Assembly (NCBI GenBank): GCA_900546225.1 | Contig: URBZ01000006.1 | Location: 1-61,525, forward strand | Direction: 5' to 3' | Source: an uncultured Rickettsiales bacterium | GTDB taxonomy: Bacteria; Pseudomonadota; Alphaproteobacteria; Rs-D84 | DNA length: 61,525 bases | Part shown: positions 44,141 through 52,476 of the stretch, piece by piece | How the letters are laid out: every line of letters starts with the position of its first letter | Position numbering within the stretch: position 1 is the first letter of the stretch | The notes under the pieces: generated by a model | What the model saw: only the letters and a program-made list of their open reading frames with translations | Databases searched by the model: none | What the model was told of the DNA's origin: nothing | Position numbers and translations under genes: made by a program

Positions 44141-45712
44141 TTATTTTTTATGTTTTATTGCCGCCGCGATAAATGCGTTAAACATTGGGTGGCCGGTAAA
44201 TGGACTGGACTGAAATTCTGGGTGGAATTGCCCCGCAACAAAGAACGGGTGATTTGGCAATTCCACAATTTCAGGCAGGCGACCGTCCGGACTGCGCCCA
44301 GATATAATCATACCCGCATCGGCAAACTGTTTTTCAAATGATATGTCCATTTCATAGCGGTGACGATGGCGTTCTGATATTTTATTCGTGCCATAGATTT
44401 CGGCGGCGCGGGTATTTGGGGTAATCACGCACGGGTATGCGCCCAGACGCAATGTTCCACCCATATCGCCCGTGTGATCTGGCATAATATTTATAACGGG
44501 GGTGCAATTCGCATCAAATTCTGTGGAATTTGCATTTTTAATCCCCAGCACATTGCGCGCAAATTCAATTACAGCGACCTGCATTCCCAGACAGATTCCC
44601 ATGTATGGCGTGCCCGTTGTTCTGGCATAATGTGCGGCGGCAATCTTACCGTCGACCCCACGCGCGCCAAATCCCCCAGGGACAAGTATGCCGTCCACGT
44701 CCGCACAATCCGACGGCGAAAATGTTTCGGCATTTATTTTCTGTAACGCGACGTGTACATTATTCTGAATCCCCGCGTGGAACAATGCCGCATTCAGTGA
44801 CTTGTACGCATCGGGCACGTCAAAATATTTTCCGACGATACCAATACGCACGGTTGGCAAATCCGCCGCCAGATAATTTGATATACGTTCAAATTTTGTC
44901 ATATCGCCCGCATGATTTTCCAAACCGAAATGTTCGGCGATTATGTCAAAGACATTCTGGGCATCGTATGCCAATGGAATCTTGTAAATATTATCAACAT
45001 CAATCCCGCTGATTACATTTTTGGCCGGCATATTACAGAACATACCGATTTTGGCACGTTCGTCCGCAGTCAACATGCGTGGCGTACGCACAATCAGCAT
45101 GTCTGCCTGAATCCCGTTTTCCAACAGACGACGCACAGACATCTGGGTTGGTTTGGTTTTCAGTTCGCCACTCTGTTCCAAATATGGGGCCAGCGTTAAA
45201 TGCACAAACATAACATTGCGGCGGCCGACATCGTTTGCAAACTGGCGAATGGATTCCAAGAATATTTTCCCCTCGATATCGCCGACCGTGCCACCAATTT
45301 CACACACGACAAAATCAGTATCAGTTGGCGCGGCAATGTACTCTTTTATTCGATTGCTGACGTGCGGAATCATTTGCACCGTCGCCCCCAGATAATCGCC
45401 ACGGCGTTCGGCATTCAGCACGTCCCAATAAATACGGCCGCCCGACACAGAATCATTGCGCGACAGTTGTACGCCCAAAAATCGTTCGTAATAACCCAAG
45501 TCCAAATCTGTTTCGAACCCGTCGTGGGTGACATACACTTCGCCATGCTGGAACGGCGACATAGTCCCTGGGTCAACATTCAAATACGGATCAAATTTTC
45601 GCGCGTGCACGGAATATCCGCGCGATTGAAGAAGAGCGCCGCAACCTGCCGCTGCGACGCCCTTGCCTAAACTGGATACAACACCACCGGTGATGAATAT
45701 ATATTTCGCCAT
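44141..45712 (-). CDS. pyrG: CTP synthase
   Basis: 523 residues. The N-terminal synthetase begins MAKYIFITGGVVSSLGKG (P-loop-like) and has KFDPYLNVDPGTMSPFQHGEVYV. The glutaminase domain has the nucleophile in GICLGMQ, and VPGGFG(ARG). The protein is about 20 residues shorter than the E. coli enzyme. ATG at 45712 after AAGGGGG. Produces CTP from UTP with glutamine. Confidence 0.95.
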   Translation of the reverse strand: MAKYIFITGGVVSSLGKGVAAAGCGALLQSRGYSVHARKFDPYLNVDPGTMSPFQHGEVYVTHDGFETDLDLGYYERFLGVQLSRNDSVSGGRIYWDVLNAERRGDYLGATVQMIPHVSNRIKEYIAAPTDTDFVVCEIGGTVGDIEGKIFLESIRQFANDVGRRNVMFVHLTLAPYLEQSGELKTKPTQMSVRRLLENGIQADMLIVRTPRMLTADERAKIGMFCNMPAKNVISGIDVDNIYKIPLAYDAQNVFDIIAEHFGLENHAGDMTKFERISNYLAADLPTVRIGIVGKYFDVPDAYKSLNAALFHAGIQNNVHVALQKINAETFSPSDCADVDGILVPGGFGARGVDGKIAAAHYARTTGTPYMGICLGMQVAVIEFARNVLGIKNANSTEFDANCTPVINIMPDHTGDMGGTLRLGAYPCVITPNTRAAEIYGTNKISERHRHRYEMDISFEKQFADAGMIISGRSPDGRLPEIVELPNHPFFVAGQFHPEFQSSPFTGHPMFNAFIAAAIKHKK

Positions 45713-45755
45713 AAGATTTGCCCCCTTATGGGCTTTTATCATACGAAATTTATCA

Positions 45756-45785
45756 TTGCGACGCAACGAAATAAATTCCTATAAT
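45756..45785 (+). promoter_or_regulatory. Promoter of comEC, probably giving a leaderless mRNA
   Basis: TTGCGA (45756-45761), an 18-bp spacer and TATAAT (45780-45785). The ATG at 45792 lies 7 bases after the -10 box, exactly where transcription should start, and no ribosome site is present. Confidence 0.6.
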
Positions 45786-45791
45786 TTGGTT

Positions 45792-47726
45792 ATGCAACGA
45801 TTTATTGAAAATCAATCCCAGAACATGTTCTTGTGGACGCCGTTTTTGGTGGCGATGGGTTGTGCATTGTATTTTTCGCTGAACACAGAACCCAGCACTT
45901 TTGGAATCGGGGTACTGTGCATAATATTTATTGCGGGATTATTCTTGCGTAAATCCATTATTGCGCGGGCGGGTGCGTTGTTTATCTTTGGCGTACTGTA
46001 TGCGGCGGCATATACGCATATTTTGGCAACACCACAAATCACGCGCGACATTCGCGACCGAACAATTGTTGGTGTGGTTAAAAACATAGATTATACCGAT
46101 ACCAAAACCCGCCTGAGTATTCAGACCGACGGCAAGTATATTGATACCACCGGCGTGCCAATCGTGCGCGTATCAATATCAGACGTGGGTGCGATACGCA
46201 TTGGCGACACGGTTCGCGCGGTGGTAAATTTATATCGTCCAAACGCGCCGTATGCCGATGGCGCGTTTAACTATGCCCGATGGGCGTACTTTAATCATTT
46301 GACGGCGACAGGTTATATCAAGGATTATGAAATTACATCGCATGCCACGCCGCGCAATATGAACACCGTGCGTGATGCAATTCATAATAAATCAAATTCA
46401 TTCTTGGTCGACAGTTTGGTATTGGGTTACAAGAATGCCGTCCCGCGCAGCGACAATCCGACATGGACATCAACCGGCGTCGGTCACGTATGGTCAATCA
46501 GTGGATTTCATATGACACTGGTTGGCGGGTGGCTGTTTGCATTGTTCTATTCCATATTTCGATTGATTGCGCCAATTACGCGACGTATGCCTGCGCGCGT
46601 GCCAGCAACAATTTGCGCGTGGCTGGGATTGATATTATATCTGTTCTTGTCGGGGTGCGATGTGGCAACAATGCGCGCTTTTCTGATGACGACGCTGATA
46701 TTTGCCGCCGTGGTATTTGGACGCAGCGCAATATCACTGCGTAATGTTTGCGTTGCAATGTGGGCTATCATTTTGATAAATCCACACTATGTTATGCAGG
46801 CCGGTTTTCAATTATCATTTGCGGCAATATTTGGACTGATTTGGTTCTGGGGCGTGATAAAACCCAAAATGCCAGAAAATAAAATTTTGAAAGTTTTATG
46901 CACAGCTGCGCTGACGTCCATAGTTGCGACCGTATTTACCGCGCCGTTTGTAATTGCACACTTTGGTACATTTCCGCTGTACAGTTTGATTGGCAATCTG
47001 GTGCTGTTGCCGATATTTTCGATTGCGATTATGCCACTGGTTATTGTGGGGACATTTACCGCAATGCTGGGGTGGCATGCGCCACTGACATTGGCAACGA
47101 TGATTTATAACACAGCACTGCGTATTGCGCACATAATTACAGATTTTCCGTATGCCAGTTTGCCAATGCCGAATATGCCAAACGCAGCACTGATTATATT
47201 TATTGTTGCGGGGTGCGCGCTGATGTTTATTCGCGGCACGCGTCGACGCGTGAATTATATATCAGCGGGTATAATTGCAATTATTGGTGTGATGGTTGTT
47301 TACGCAACACCACGACCTGTATTCTATACAACCCATGACCACGAATTGGTTGGCTTTGTTGAAAATGGGAAACTGAAATTCAATAAATCACGCGCATCAA
47401 ATCATTACTTTGCATTTGATACGTGGAAACAAATAAATGGCGAGAACGCAGACACACCAAATCCGCGCTATGTGCACGCAGGCGGCGTCTACACGTATCG
47501 CGCACAAAAATTTACACTGGTATATATTCAGAAATTTGTGCCACTGATGAACAATATTGTTTCGCTGTGTAATGATAACAAAATTGATTATATCGTGTCA
47601 TATTTCCATATTGATGCACCAAAATGCACACACAAAATTTTGCACGATGGCGGTATTATGATTTACCCATCGGGACGGGTTAAATATCTGAATGCGATGC
47701 GTCCGTGGAATAATCCGCAGAAATAA
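45792..47726 (+). CDS. comEC: ComEC/Rec2-family DNA uptake channel
   Basis: 644 residues. Hydrophobic N-terminal segments, an OB-like DUF4131 part (ITRDIRDRTIVGVVKNID and following), then the multi-spanning competence domain with TSTGVGHVWSISGFHMTLVGGW. SGCDVATMRAFLMTTLIF and LMQAGFQLSF-like (VMQAGFQLSFAAIFGLIW) are typical. The C-terminal 150 residues are periplasmic but do not show the HxHxDH metallo-beta-lactamase motif. A functional DNA uptake system would also need pili and ComEA, not seen here. Its 3' end overlaps truA tail-to-tail by 47 bp. Confidence 0.9.
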   Translation: MQRFIENQSQNMFLWTPFLVAMGCALYFSLNTEPSTFGIGVLCIIFIAGLFLRKSIIARAGALFIFGVLYAAAYTHILATPQITRDIRDRTIVGVVKNIDYTDTKTRLSIQTDGKYIDTTGVPIVRVSISDVGAIRIGDTVRAVVNLYRPNAPYADGAFNYARWAYFNHLTATGYIKDYEITSHATPRNMNTVRDAIHNKSNSFLVDSLVLGYKNAVPRSDNPTWTSTGVGHVWSISGFHMTLVGGWLFALFYSIFRLIAPITRRMPARVPATICAWLGLILYLFLSGCDVATMRAFLMTTLIFAAVVFGRSAISLRNVCVAMWAIILINPHYVMQAGFQLSFAAIFGLIWFWGVIKPKMPENKILKVLCTAALTSIVATVFTAPFVIAHFGTFPLYSLIGNLVLLPIFSIAIMPLVIVGTFTAMLGWHAPLTLATMIYNTALRIAHIITDFPYASLPMPNMPNAALIIFIVAGCALMFIRGTRRRVNYISAGIIAIIGVMVVYATPRPVFYTTHDHELVGFVENGKLKFNKSRASNHYFAFDTWKQINGENADTPNPRYVHAGGVYTYRAQKFTLVYIQKFVPLMNNIVSLCNDNKIDYIVSYFHIDAPKCTHKILHDGGIMIYPSGRVKYLNAMRPWNNPQK

Positions 47727-48438
47727 AATACAGCCCCGATGCCGGTGCGGTTGGGCCCGCCGCACTGCGATTACGCGCGGCAAAGATTTCATCAATATCG
47801 TACGGTTTACCCAGACCGATTTCCACCAATGTACCAACCATATTTCGCACCTGATGATGCAAAAACGAACGCGCAGAAAATTCAAAAATCACATTGTCGC
47901 CGTCGGTAATAATATTGCATGCGTCCAATGTTTTTATCGGGCTTTTTGCCTGACACTGGGTGGCGCGAAAACTGGTAAAATCGTGATGACCAATCAGGTG
48001 CGTCGCCGCATCGCGCATTGCATCAATATTTAATTTACGCGGAACCCACCATACGCGATTTTTGTTCAGTACCGGCGCGGCGCGACGATTTAATACCACA
48101 TAGCGATAATGGCGCGCCGTGCAATCAAAGCGCGCGTTAAAATCGTCCGCCACCACGTCACACGACAATATCACAACAGGTTTTTCCGCCAGATAGAAAT
48201 TCACCGCACGCATAACAGTATTGGCATCAAATGCGCCGTCTAAATCAAAATGCGCAACCATACCAAAGGCATGCACACCCGCATCGGTACGTCCCGCCGC
48301 AACAATATCAGGCCGCACACCACAAAAAGCGTAAATCGCATCACGCAAGATAGATTGCACAGATGGACCTTGGCGGTTTTCTTGCCAGCCAATTAAATCT
48401 GTACCATCGTATTCAAGTGTTATGCGAAATCGTGTCAT
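47680..48438 (-). CDS. truA: tRNA pseudouridine(38-40) synthase
   Basis: 252 residues. Catalytic AGRTDAGVHAFG, YRYVV and FLHHQVRNMVGTLVEIGLG are invariant TruA features. The C-terminus overlaps the comEC 3' end on the other strand. Modifies the anticodon stem of several tRNAs. Last gene of the rmuC-def-fmt-orf-truA operon. Confidence 0.96.
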   Translation of the reverse strand: MTRFRITLEYDGTDLIGWQENRQGPSVQSILRDAIYAFCGVRPDIVAAGRTDAGVHAFGMVAHFDLDGAFDANTVMRAVNFYLAEKPVVILSCDVVADDFNARFDCTARHYRYVVLNRRAAPVLNKNRVWWVPRKLNIDAMRDAATHLIGHHDFTSFRATQCQAKSPIKTLDACNIITDGDNVIFEFSARSFLHHQVRNMVGTLVEIGLGKPYDIDEIFAARNRSAAGPTAPASGLYFISADYSTDASHSDI

Positions 48439-48444
48439 TTTGTG

Positions 48445-48678
48445 TTATTTTGTTTTTTGTTTATCTGCATATATTTTTGCGTATTTGAAATGATGACAAC
48501 TGTCGTAAAAGTTCACCATTTTTGGACTCTTCCATCCCATACGCACCATCAACGGACGATAGCACGCATGCCATACATACGTTGTTGCAAAATGTTTGCA
48601 AAATTGACATATACGCGGGAAATCGGTGTTATGTCTGATGTTGTATGAACATGGTTTATTATCTTCGCCCAATTCCAT
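48445..48678 (-). CDS. Small Cys/His-containing hypothetical protein (77 aa)
   Basis: It starts one base after the fmt stop and ends 6 bases before truA, so it is embedded in the operon. Cysteines at about 10, 24, 27 and 39, with CQFCKHF and HACYRP, suggest a zinc-binding site; DSCHHFKYAK follows. The ribosome site GGGGA overlaps the fmt stop. No family recognised. def-fmt-truA is usually contiguous in alphaproteobacteria, so this is an extra gene. Confidence 0.6.
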   Translation of the reverse strand: MELGEDNKPCSYNIRHNTDFPRICQFCKHFATTYVWHACYRPLMVRMGWKSPKMVNFYDSCHHFKYAKIYADKQKTK

Positions 48679-48679
48679 A

Positions 48680-49489
48680 TTATTCCCCTATTTTTATTTC
48701 TGCACCACGCAGACCGTTTGTAAAACTTTTCCAGTCCATCGGTTTTTTGCCGGCCGGTTGAATTTGTAAAATTTCCAGTTCGCCATTTGACGCAACGCGT
48801 GTACGCAGAATCTTGACATCTGTGCCATTGATTTTTGTGCGCCCCGCCCCCAATGCGCGAATCTGGTTATGCACGGCGCGCGCGCCACGTGACCAATCGA
48901 TAATTTCGTCCGCACCCGTCCATTTACGTGTGAACGTTGGCGTGCCTGTTTGCGCCACCGGCGCATATGCCGCAGGGTTCGCCAAATATTCGGTCAACAT
49001 TTCAGTGCCGATTTTTGATACGCGATTTTCAATATCATCATTGGTATCATTGTCGCCAATATCAAACGCACGTCGCATATATACATCGCCTGCATCCATT
49101 TCAGCGGTTATTTGCATTAAACACACCGCACTGTGCGCATCGCCATTATAAATTGCTGTCTTTATCGGTGATGCGCCACGATACTTGGGCAGGTCACTGG
49201 GGTGAATATTGATGCATGGTGCGGACGACAAAACGTTATCGCGCAATATCACACCATACGACACCACCACAACCATATCAGGCGAAAAATTATATTCAGA
49301 CGCGCGGTTAAACACGGGAATATTTTTTGATTCCGCCCACACGTGCACCGGTGATTTGGTCAACACCTGTTTGCGACCAACGGGCTTTGGCCCACGGGTA
49401 AATACCGCCAATATTTCATGGCCCGCGTTATAAATTGCGTCAAACATCGGAACAACGAACGTGGGTGTTCCCATCAGTACCAGTTTCAT
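48680..49489 (-). CDS. fmt: Methionyl-tRNA formyltransferase
   Basis: 269 residues. N-terminal MKLVLMGTPTFVVPMFDAI, VVVSYGVIL, the catalytic NIHPSDLPKYRGASPIKTAI and GDVYMRR are present. E. coli Fmt has about 315 residues; the C-terminal tRNA-binding domain here is shorter by about 45. ATG at 49489 overlaps the def stop (ATGA). Confidence 0.95.
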   Translation of the reverse strand: MKLVLMGTPTFVVPMFDAIYNAGHEILAVFTRGPKPVGRKQVLTKSPVHVWAESKNIPVFNRASEYNFSPDMVVVVSYGVILRDNVLSSAPCINIHPSDLPKYRGASPIKTAIYNGDAHSAVCLMQITAEMDAGDVYMRRAFDIGDNDTNDDIENRVSKIGTEMLTEYLANPAAYAPVAQTGTPTFTRKWTGADEIIDWSRGARAVHNQIRALGAGRTKINGTDVKILRTRVASNGELEILQIQPAGKKPMDWKSFTNGLRGAEIKIGE

Positions 49490-49995
49490 GCTTTGTGCTT
49501 CCTTACCTTGCGCATAACCATTTCGCGACGCACCGGCGTCAGATAATCGATAAACAATATACCGTCCAAATGATCTGTTTCGTGCTGAACAATTCGCGCC
49601 GGCAGGCCGGACATTTCCGCCCCCTGGGGCGCGCCATTTTCGTCCGTCCATTCAACAACAACCGATGCAGGACGCGTAACATTTGCATACACCGGCAGAT
49701 TATCAGGGCCCAGCACGGACAAACACCCCTCTTCCATTGTGCAGGTATCTGCACTGCGCGAAACGATTTTTGGATTTATCATTTTGAATACCTGTTCGGT
49801 ATCAGGATTCATCATAACCAAGAAACGCTGTAACATACCAACCTGTGGCGCGGCCAAACCAACACCCGATTGGTCACGCATCATGCCAATCATTTCGTCC
49901 ATAGCATTAAGTATTTCCGGTGTGATTTTGGTAATTGGTGCGCATTTTTCACGCAAAACCAAATCCCCGCAAAGTTTCATTTGCAATTTATTCAT
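49486..49995 (-). CDS. def: Peptide deformylase
   Basis: 169 residues. All three motifs are present: GVGLAAPQVG, EEGCLSV (metal Cys), and QHETDHLDG (metal His pair). Removes formyl from nascent proteins. Overlaps the rmuC 3' end by 8 bases. Confidence 0.97.
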   Translation of the reverse strand: MNKLQMKLCGDLVLREKCAPITKITPEILNAMDEMIGMMRDQSGVGLAAPQVGMLQRFLVMMNPDTEQVFKMINPKIVSRSADTCTMEEGCLSVLGPDNLPVYANVTRPASVVVEWTDENGAPQGAEMSGLPARIVQHETDHLDGILFIDYLTPVRREMVMRKVRKHKA

Positions 49996-51223
49996 CTTTA
50001 TATTCCAATGCGATTTTTTTATTAGTTGTTATACCACTTTTTTCTTTGATTCTGTCGAACAATCTGGACATATTTCCGCGTCCATCGGTCAGTTGCCCGC
50101 GCGCATTGTTATACGTCTTCATTGCGGATTCTATACTTTTGCCGACCGCGTTAAAGTTATCAATAAACCCAGAATATTTTTCATACAAATCATTGACCAG
50201 CGCAATAACCTCGGTCACATTCTTGTTCTGTTTGTCCATCTTTAACAACAGTTCCACGGTTTTCAGCATCGGGAACAACAGCGACGATGTGATAATCGCG
50301 ACGTTTTTATTTTGCGCACTGGAATACAGTTCTGGCTTTCTGCGCATTGCCAAAACATACGCGGATTCCAATGGCATAAACATAAACACATAATCCAGAC
50401 CAGAATCTTTGACCTTTTTCTGGTAATCTTTGTCGGACAGTTCGTTTATGTGTGCCTCGGTCGCGGCGACAAAATCCTTGGCATACTTTTCACGTTCTTC
50501 GTCGGTTTCGGCATTTTCGTATTGCAGATAACTTTCCATAGAAACCTTGGAATCAATGATAATACGGCGATTCCCCGGCAGATTCACAATAAAATCAGGT
50601 CGAATATTTTTTCCATCGTCGACACGGGTAAATTCTTCCTTGGTGTAATCAACACCTTCGACAAAGCCCAGCATTTCCAGAATATTTTCCAGATACATTT
50701 CGCCCCAGCAACCCTGACTCTTTTTATTTTTCAAAGCATTGGCCAGATTGGTTGCCTCTTGCTGTAATGACTCGCTTTTATTCAGCATATTCTTGATTTG
50801 TTCATCTATGCTGGTTTTGTTTTCCGTCGTGGTCTTTAACATTTCCGTGACTTTCTGTTCAAAGCCCTCTTTCAATGCCTTCATTTCATTCTGGACAGGG
50901 GTCAGCACGATTTTCTGGGTTTCTGTGACAGATTCTTTTTGTTTTTCAATCAGTTCACTGGAAATCGCCTTGAAATCATTCAACATTTTTTCGCGAATAT
51001 GCGTCAGGGTTTCAACCTCTTGCTTTTTTTCGGCGGCACTCTGTTGTAATGCACTGTTTTCAGCGCGCATGCGTTCAATTTCGCCGCGCTGTTGCTGTAA
51101 CAGGGCCTTTAATTGTGCAACCTCTATACGGCTATCATCGGGGTGTTTGGCAAACAATGCCGTGACCAATGCACCCAGTATGCACCCAACCGTAACCCCA
51201 ACGAAAAAAGCAATAAAGTCCAT
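49988..51223 (-). CDS. rmuC: DNA recombination protein RmuC homologue
   Basis: 411 residues. N-terminal membrane anchor (IAFFVGVTVGCILGALVTALF), a coiled-coil region to about residue 165, then the RmuC nuclease-like domain with QGCWGEMYLENILEMLGFVEGVDY, RPDFIVNLPGNRRIIIDSKVSMESY and YVFMFMPLESAYVLA. First gene of the def-fmt-truA operon. Confidence 0.93.
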   Translation of the reverse strand: MDFIAFFVGVTVGCILGALVTALFAKHPDDSRIEVAQLKALLQQQRGEIERMRAENSALQQSAAEKKQEVETLTHIREKMLNDFKAISSELIEKQKESVTETQKIVLTPVQNEMKALKEGFEQKVTEMLKTTTENKTSIDEQIKNMLNKSESLQQEATNLANALKNKKSQGCWGEMYLENILEMLGFVEGVDYTKEEFTRVDDGKNIRPDFIVNLPGNRRIIIDSKVSMESYLQYENAETDEEREKYAKDFVAATEAHINELSDKDYQKKVKDSGLDYVFMFMPLESAYVLAMRRKPELYSSAQNKNVAIITSSLLFPMLKTVELLLKMDKQNKNVTEVIALVNDLYEKYSGFIDNFNAVGKSIESAMKTYNNARGQLTDGRGNMSRLFDRIKEKSGITTNKKIALEYKDE

Positions 51224-51281
51224 ACGGAAACCTCTTTTCGGGGATTATACAATAAAAAAACTAAATAGCAAGCCAGCCGCA

Positions 51282-51548
51282 CTATTTACCGTGGCGTTTG
51301 GCTTTTTGGGGGGAATGCGCGTCCAAGATTTTCTGTTGCAATTCCAAGATTTGGGTTTCGCGGTTCTTGATTGTTTCCAGTAATCGATTATTTTCCAATC
51401 GCAATGCGTCTAAATCATGACGACGCAGAACAATTTCACTGGTCAGGCGGCGCGTTTTACGGCGCGACAGCAATATACTTATCAACGCACCAATCAATGC
51501 GCATGCGATACCCACCGAAAAATCATATAAAAAATCCGTTATAACCAT
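51282..51548 (-). CDS. Small membrane-anchored coiled-coil protein (88 aa)
   Basis: One transmembrane segment (FSVGIACALIGALISILLS), then a basic stretch RRKTRRL and a predicted coiled coil (HDLDALRLENNRLLETIKNRETQILELQQKI). The architecture copies the first 90 residues of the neighbouring RmuC without its nuclease domain. It could be a division- or wall-associated small protein; not recognised. 58 bases upstream of rmuC, possibly cotranscribed. Confidence 0.65.
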   Translation of the reverse strand: MVITDFLYDFSVGIACALIGALISILLSRRKTRRLTSEIVLRRHDLDALRLENNRLLETIKNRETQILELQQKILDAHSPQKAKRHGK

Positions 51549-51582
51549 GTGCGGATTATAACGGTTTTATTTGCATTGCGCC

Positions 51583-52185
51583 CTAGGCATGTTTTCGCAG
51601 GCCTGTTTTGGCATCAACCCATACCTGTTCGGCGGCGATTTCCATCAGTGGCATATCAGATGGGCTGTCCGAATAACTGCGCACGACGCGCGGTATGATT
51701 TTATTTTTTGATGCCCATGTGTCCAGTGCAACAACCTTGTTCGCGCCCCAGCACAGGAATTTATATTTCCACGGGGATGCCACATCCATTTGCGATGTCA
51801 GCACCGCATCAAATTTGATATCACGCACCAGTTGTGGCACCAGATAATCCGCACTGGCCGAAATCAGAACCACCCTGCGCCCCGCCGCGCGTTCGGCGGC
51901 AACCTGTTCGCGGGCCCAGCCAAAACGTTCCATTTTATGCTGTTTAATAAAATCAGGGGCAAATTTTTTAACCATATCCGCCGTTAAAAACCGACGCATT
52001 TTTTCGCGCCACCAGACGCCCGCAGGGTTAAACATACGCACAATCGCCGCAACACCCATCAATGGCAAAAACAACCATGGACGCACAGAATGGCGAAAGC
52101 AATAGCGACCAAATTCCACATTTGAATCACGCGCCGACAACGTGCCATCAAAATCAAAAACAACAACATCTTGTTTCATCAACAT
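51583..52185 (-). CDS. HAD-superfamily subfamily IB hydrolase (SerB/PGP-like)
   Basis: 200 residues. Motif I VVVFDFDGTLSARDS, motif II RVVLISASADYLVP, a Lys region (SPWKYKFLCWGANKV) and motif IV SYSDSPSDMPLM fit HAD-IB phosphatases related to phosphoserine phosphatase. Cap region includes a hydrophobic stretch (WLFLPLMGVAAIVRMF). Substrate unknown; other HAD-IB members act on phosphatidylglycerophosphate or lyso-lipids. ATG at 52185 after AAAAGGAT. Confidence 0.85.
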   Translation of the reverse strand: MLMKQDVVVFDFDGTLSARDSNVEFGRYCFRHSVRPWLFLPLMGVAAIVRMFNPAGVWWREKMRRFLTADMVKKFAPDFIKQHKMERFGWAREQVAAERAAGRRVVLISASADYLVPQLVRDIKFDAVLTSQMDVASPWKYKFLCWGANKVVALDTWASKNKIIPRVVRSYSDSPSDMPLMEIAAEQVWVDAKTGLRKHA

Positions 52186-52232
52186 ATACAAATCCTTTTG
52201 ATATTTCGCGCGTCATTATAACAATCTTTTGC

Positions 52233-52261
52233 TTGCACCGCAAATTTTATATTGCTATCAT
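52233..52261 (+). promoter_or_regulatory. Promoter of the C4-like RNA leader
   Basis: TTGCAC (52233-52238), a 17-bp spacer and TATCAT (52256-52261). Predicted start near 52268. The -35 hexamer is the same as that of the VirB8 operon. Confidence 0.75.
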
Positions 52262-52267
52262 GGGATT

Positions 52268-52380
52268 GTTGTCACGGACAGATGACAACGGGGTTTAGCG
52301 ACCCTTTCTTGTACGCAGGCATACATGCGTGATGGTATGCGTTTCTATCTCCAGCCACTGGGTTGGAGGGCGTGGAAATA
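52268..52380 (+). ncRNA. C4-type antisense RNA (phage-immunity-like)
   Basis: The segment has the layout of phage P1/P7 C4 RNA. A first hairpin GGGT-TTAGCG-ACCC (52291-52304) displays a' = TTAGCGAC (52295-52302). A second stem pairs GCATAC (52319-52324) with GTATGC (52335-52340). A third hairpin, CTCCAGCC with GGTTGGAG, contains b' = GGTTGGAGG (52361-52369). Segments a' and b' are exactly complementary to adjacent parts of one 17-nt target at 52410-52426. No protein frame explains the sequence. Its similarity to the C4 family was recognised by eye, not by covariance search. Confidence 0.72.
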
Positions 52381-52409
52381 TTTTGAATACCACCACTATT
52401 TACAAGATA

Positions 52410-52450
52410 GTCGCTAACCTCCAACCGCCTTTGCTTTGTCGGCGGTTTTT
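52410..52450 (+). promoter_or_regulatory. C4 target site (a-b) followed by terminator hairpin
   Basis: The target GTCGCTAACCTCCAACC spans 52410-52426. The first 8 nt pair with a' and the next 9 with b'. The hairpin CCGCC (52425-52429) with GGCGG (52441-52445) plus T5 (52446-52450) starts inside the target. CTAACCTCC (52414-52422) is also exactly complementary to GGAGGTTAG (52467-52475), the ribosome site of the next gene. The leader can thus form mutually exclusive pairings. Confidence 0.72.
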
Positions 52451-52476
52451 CAGTCGTGAAAAACAAGGAGGTTAGA

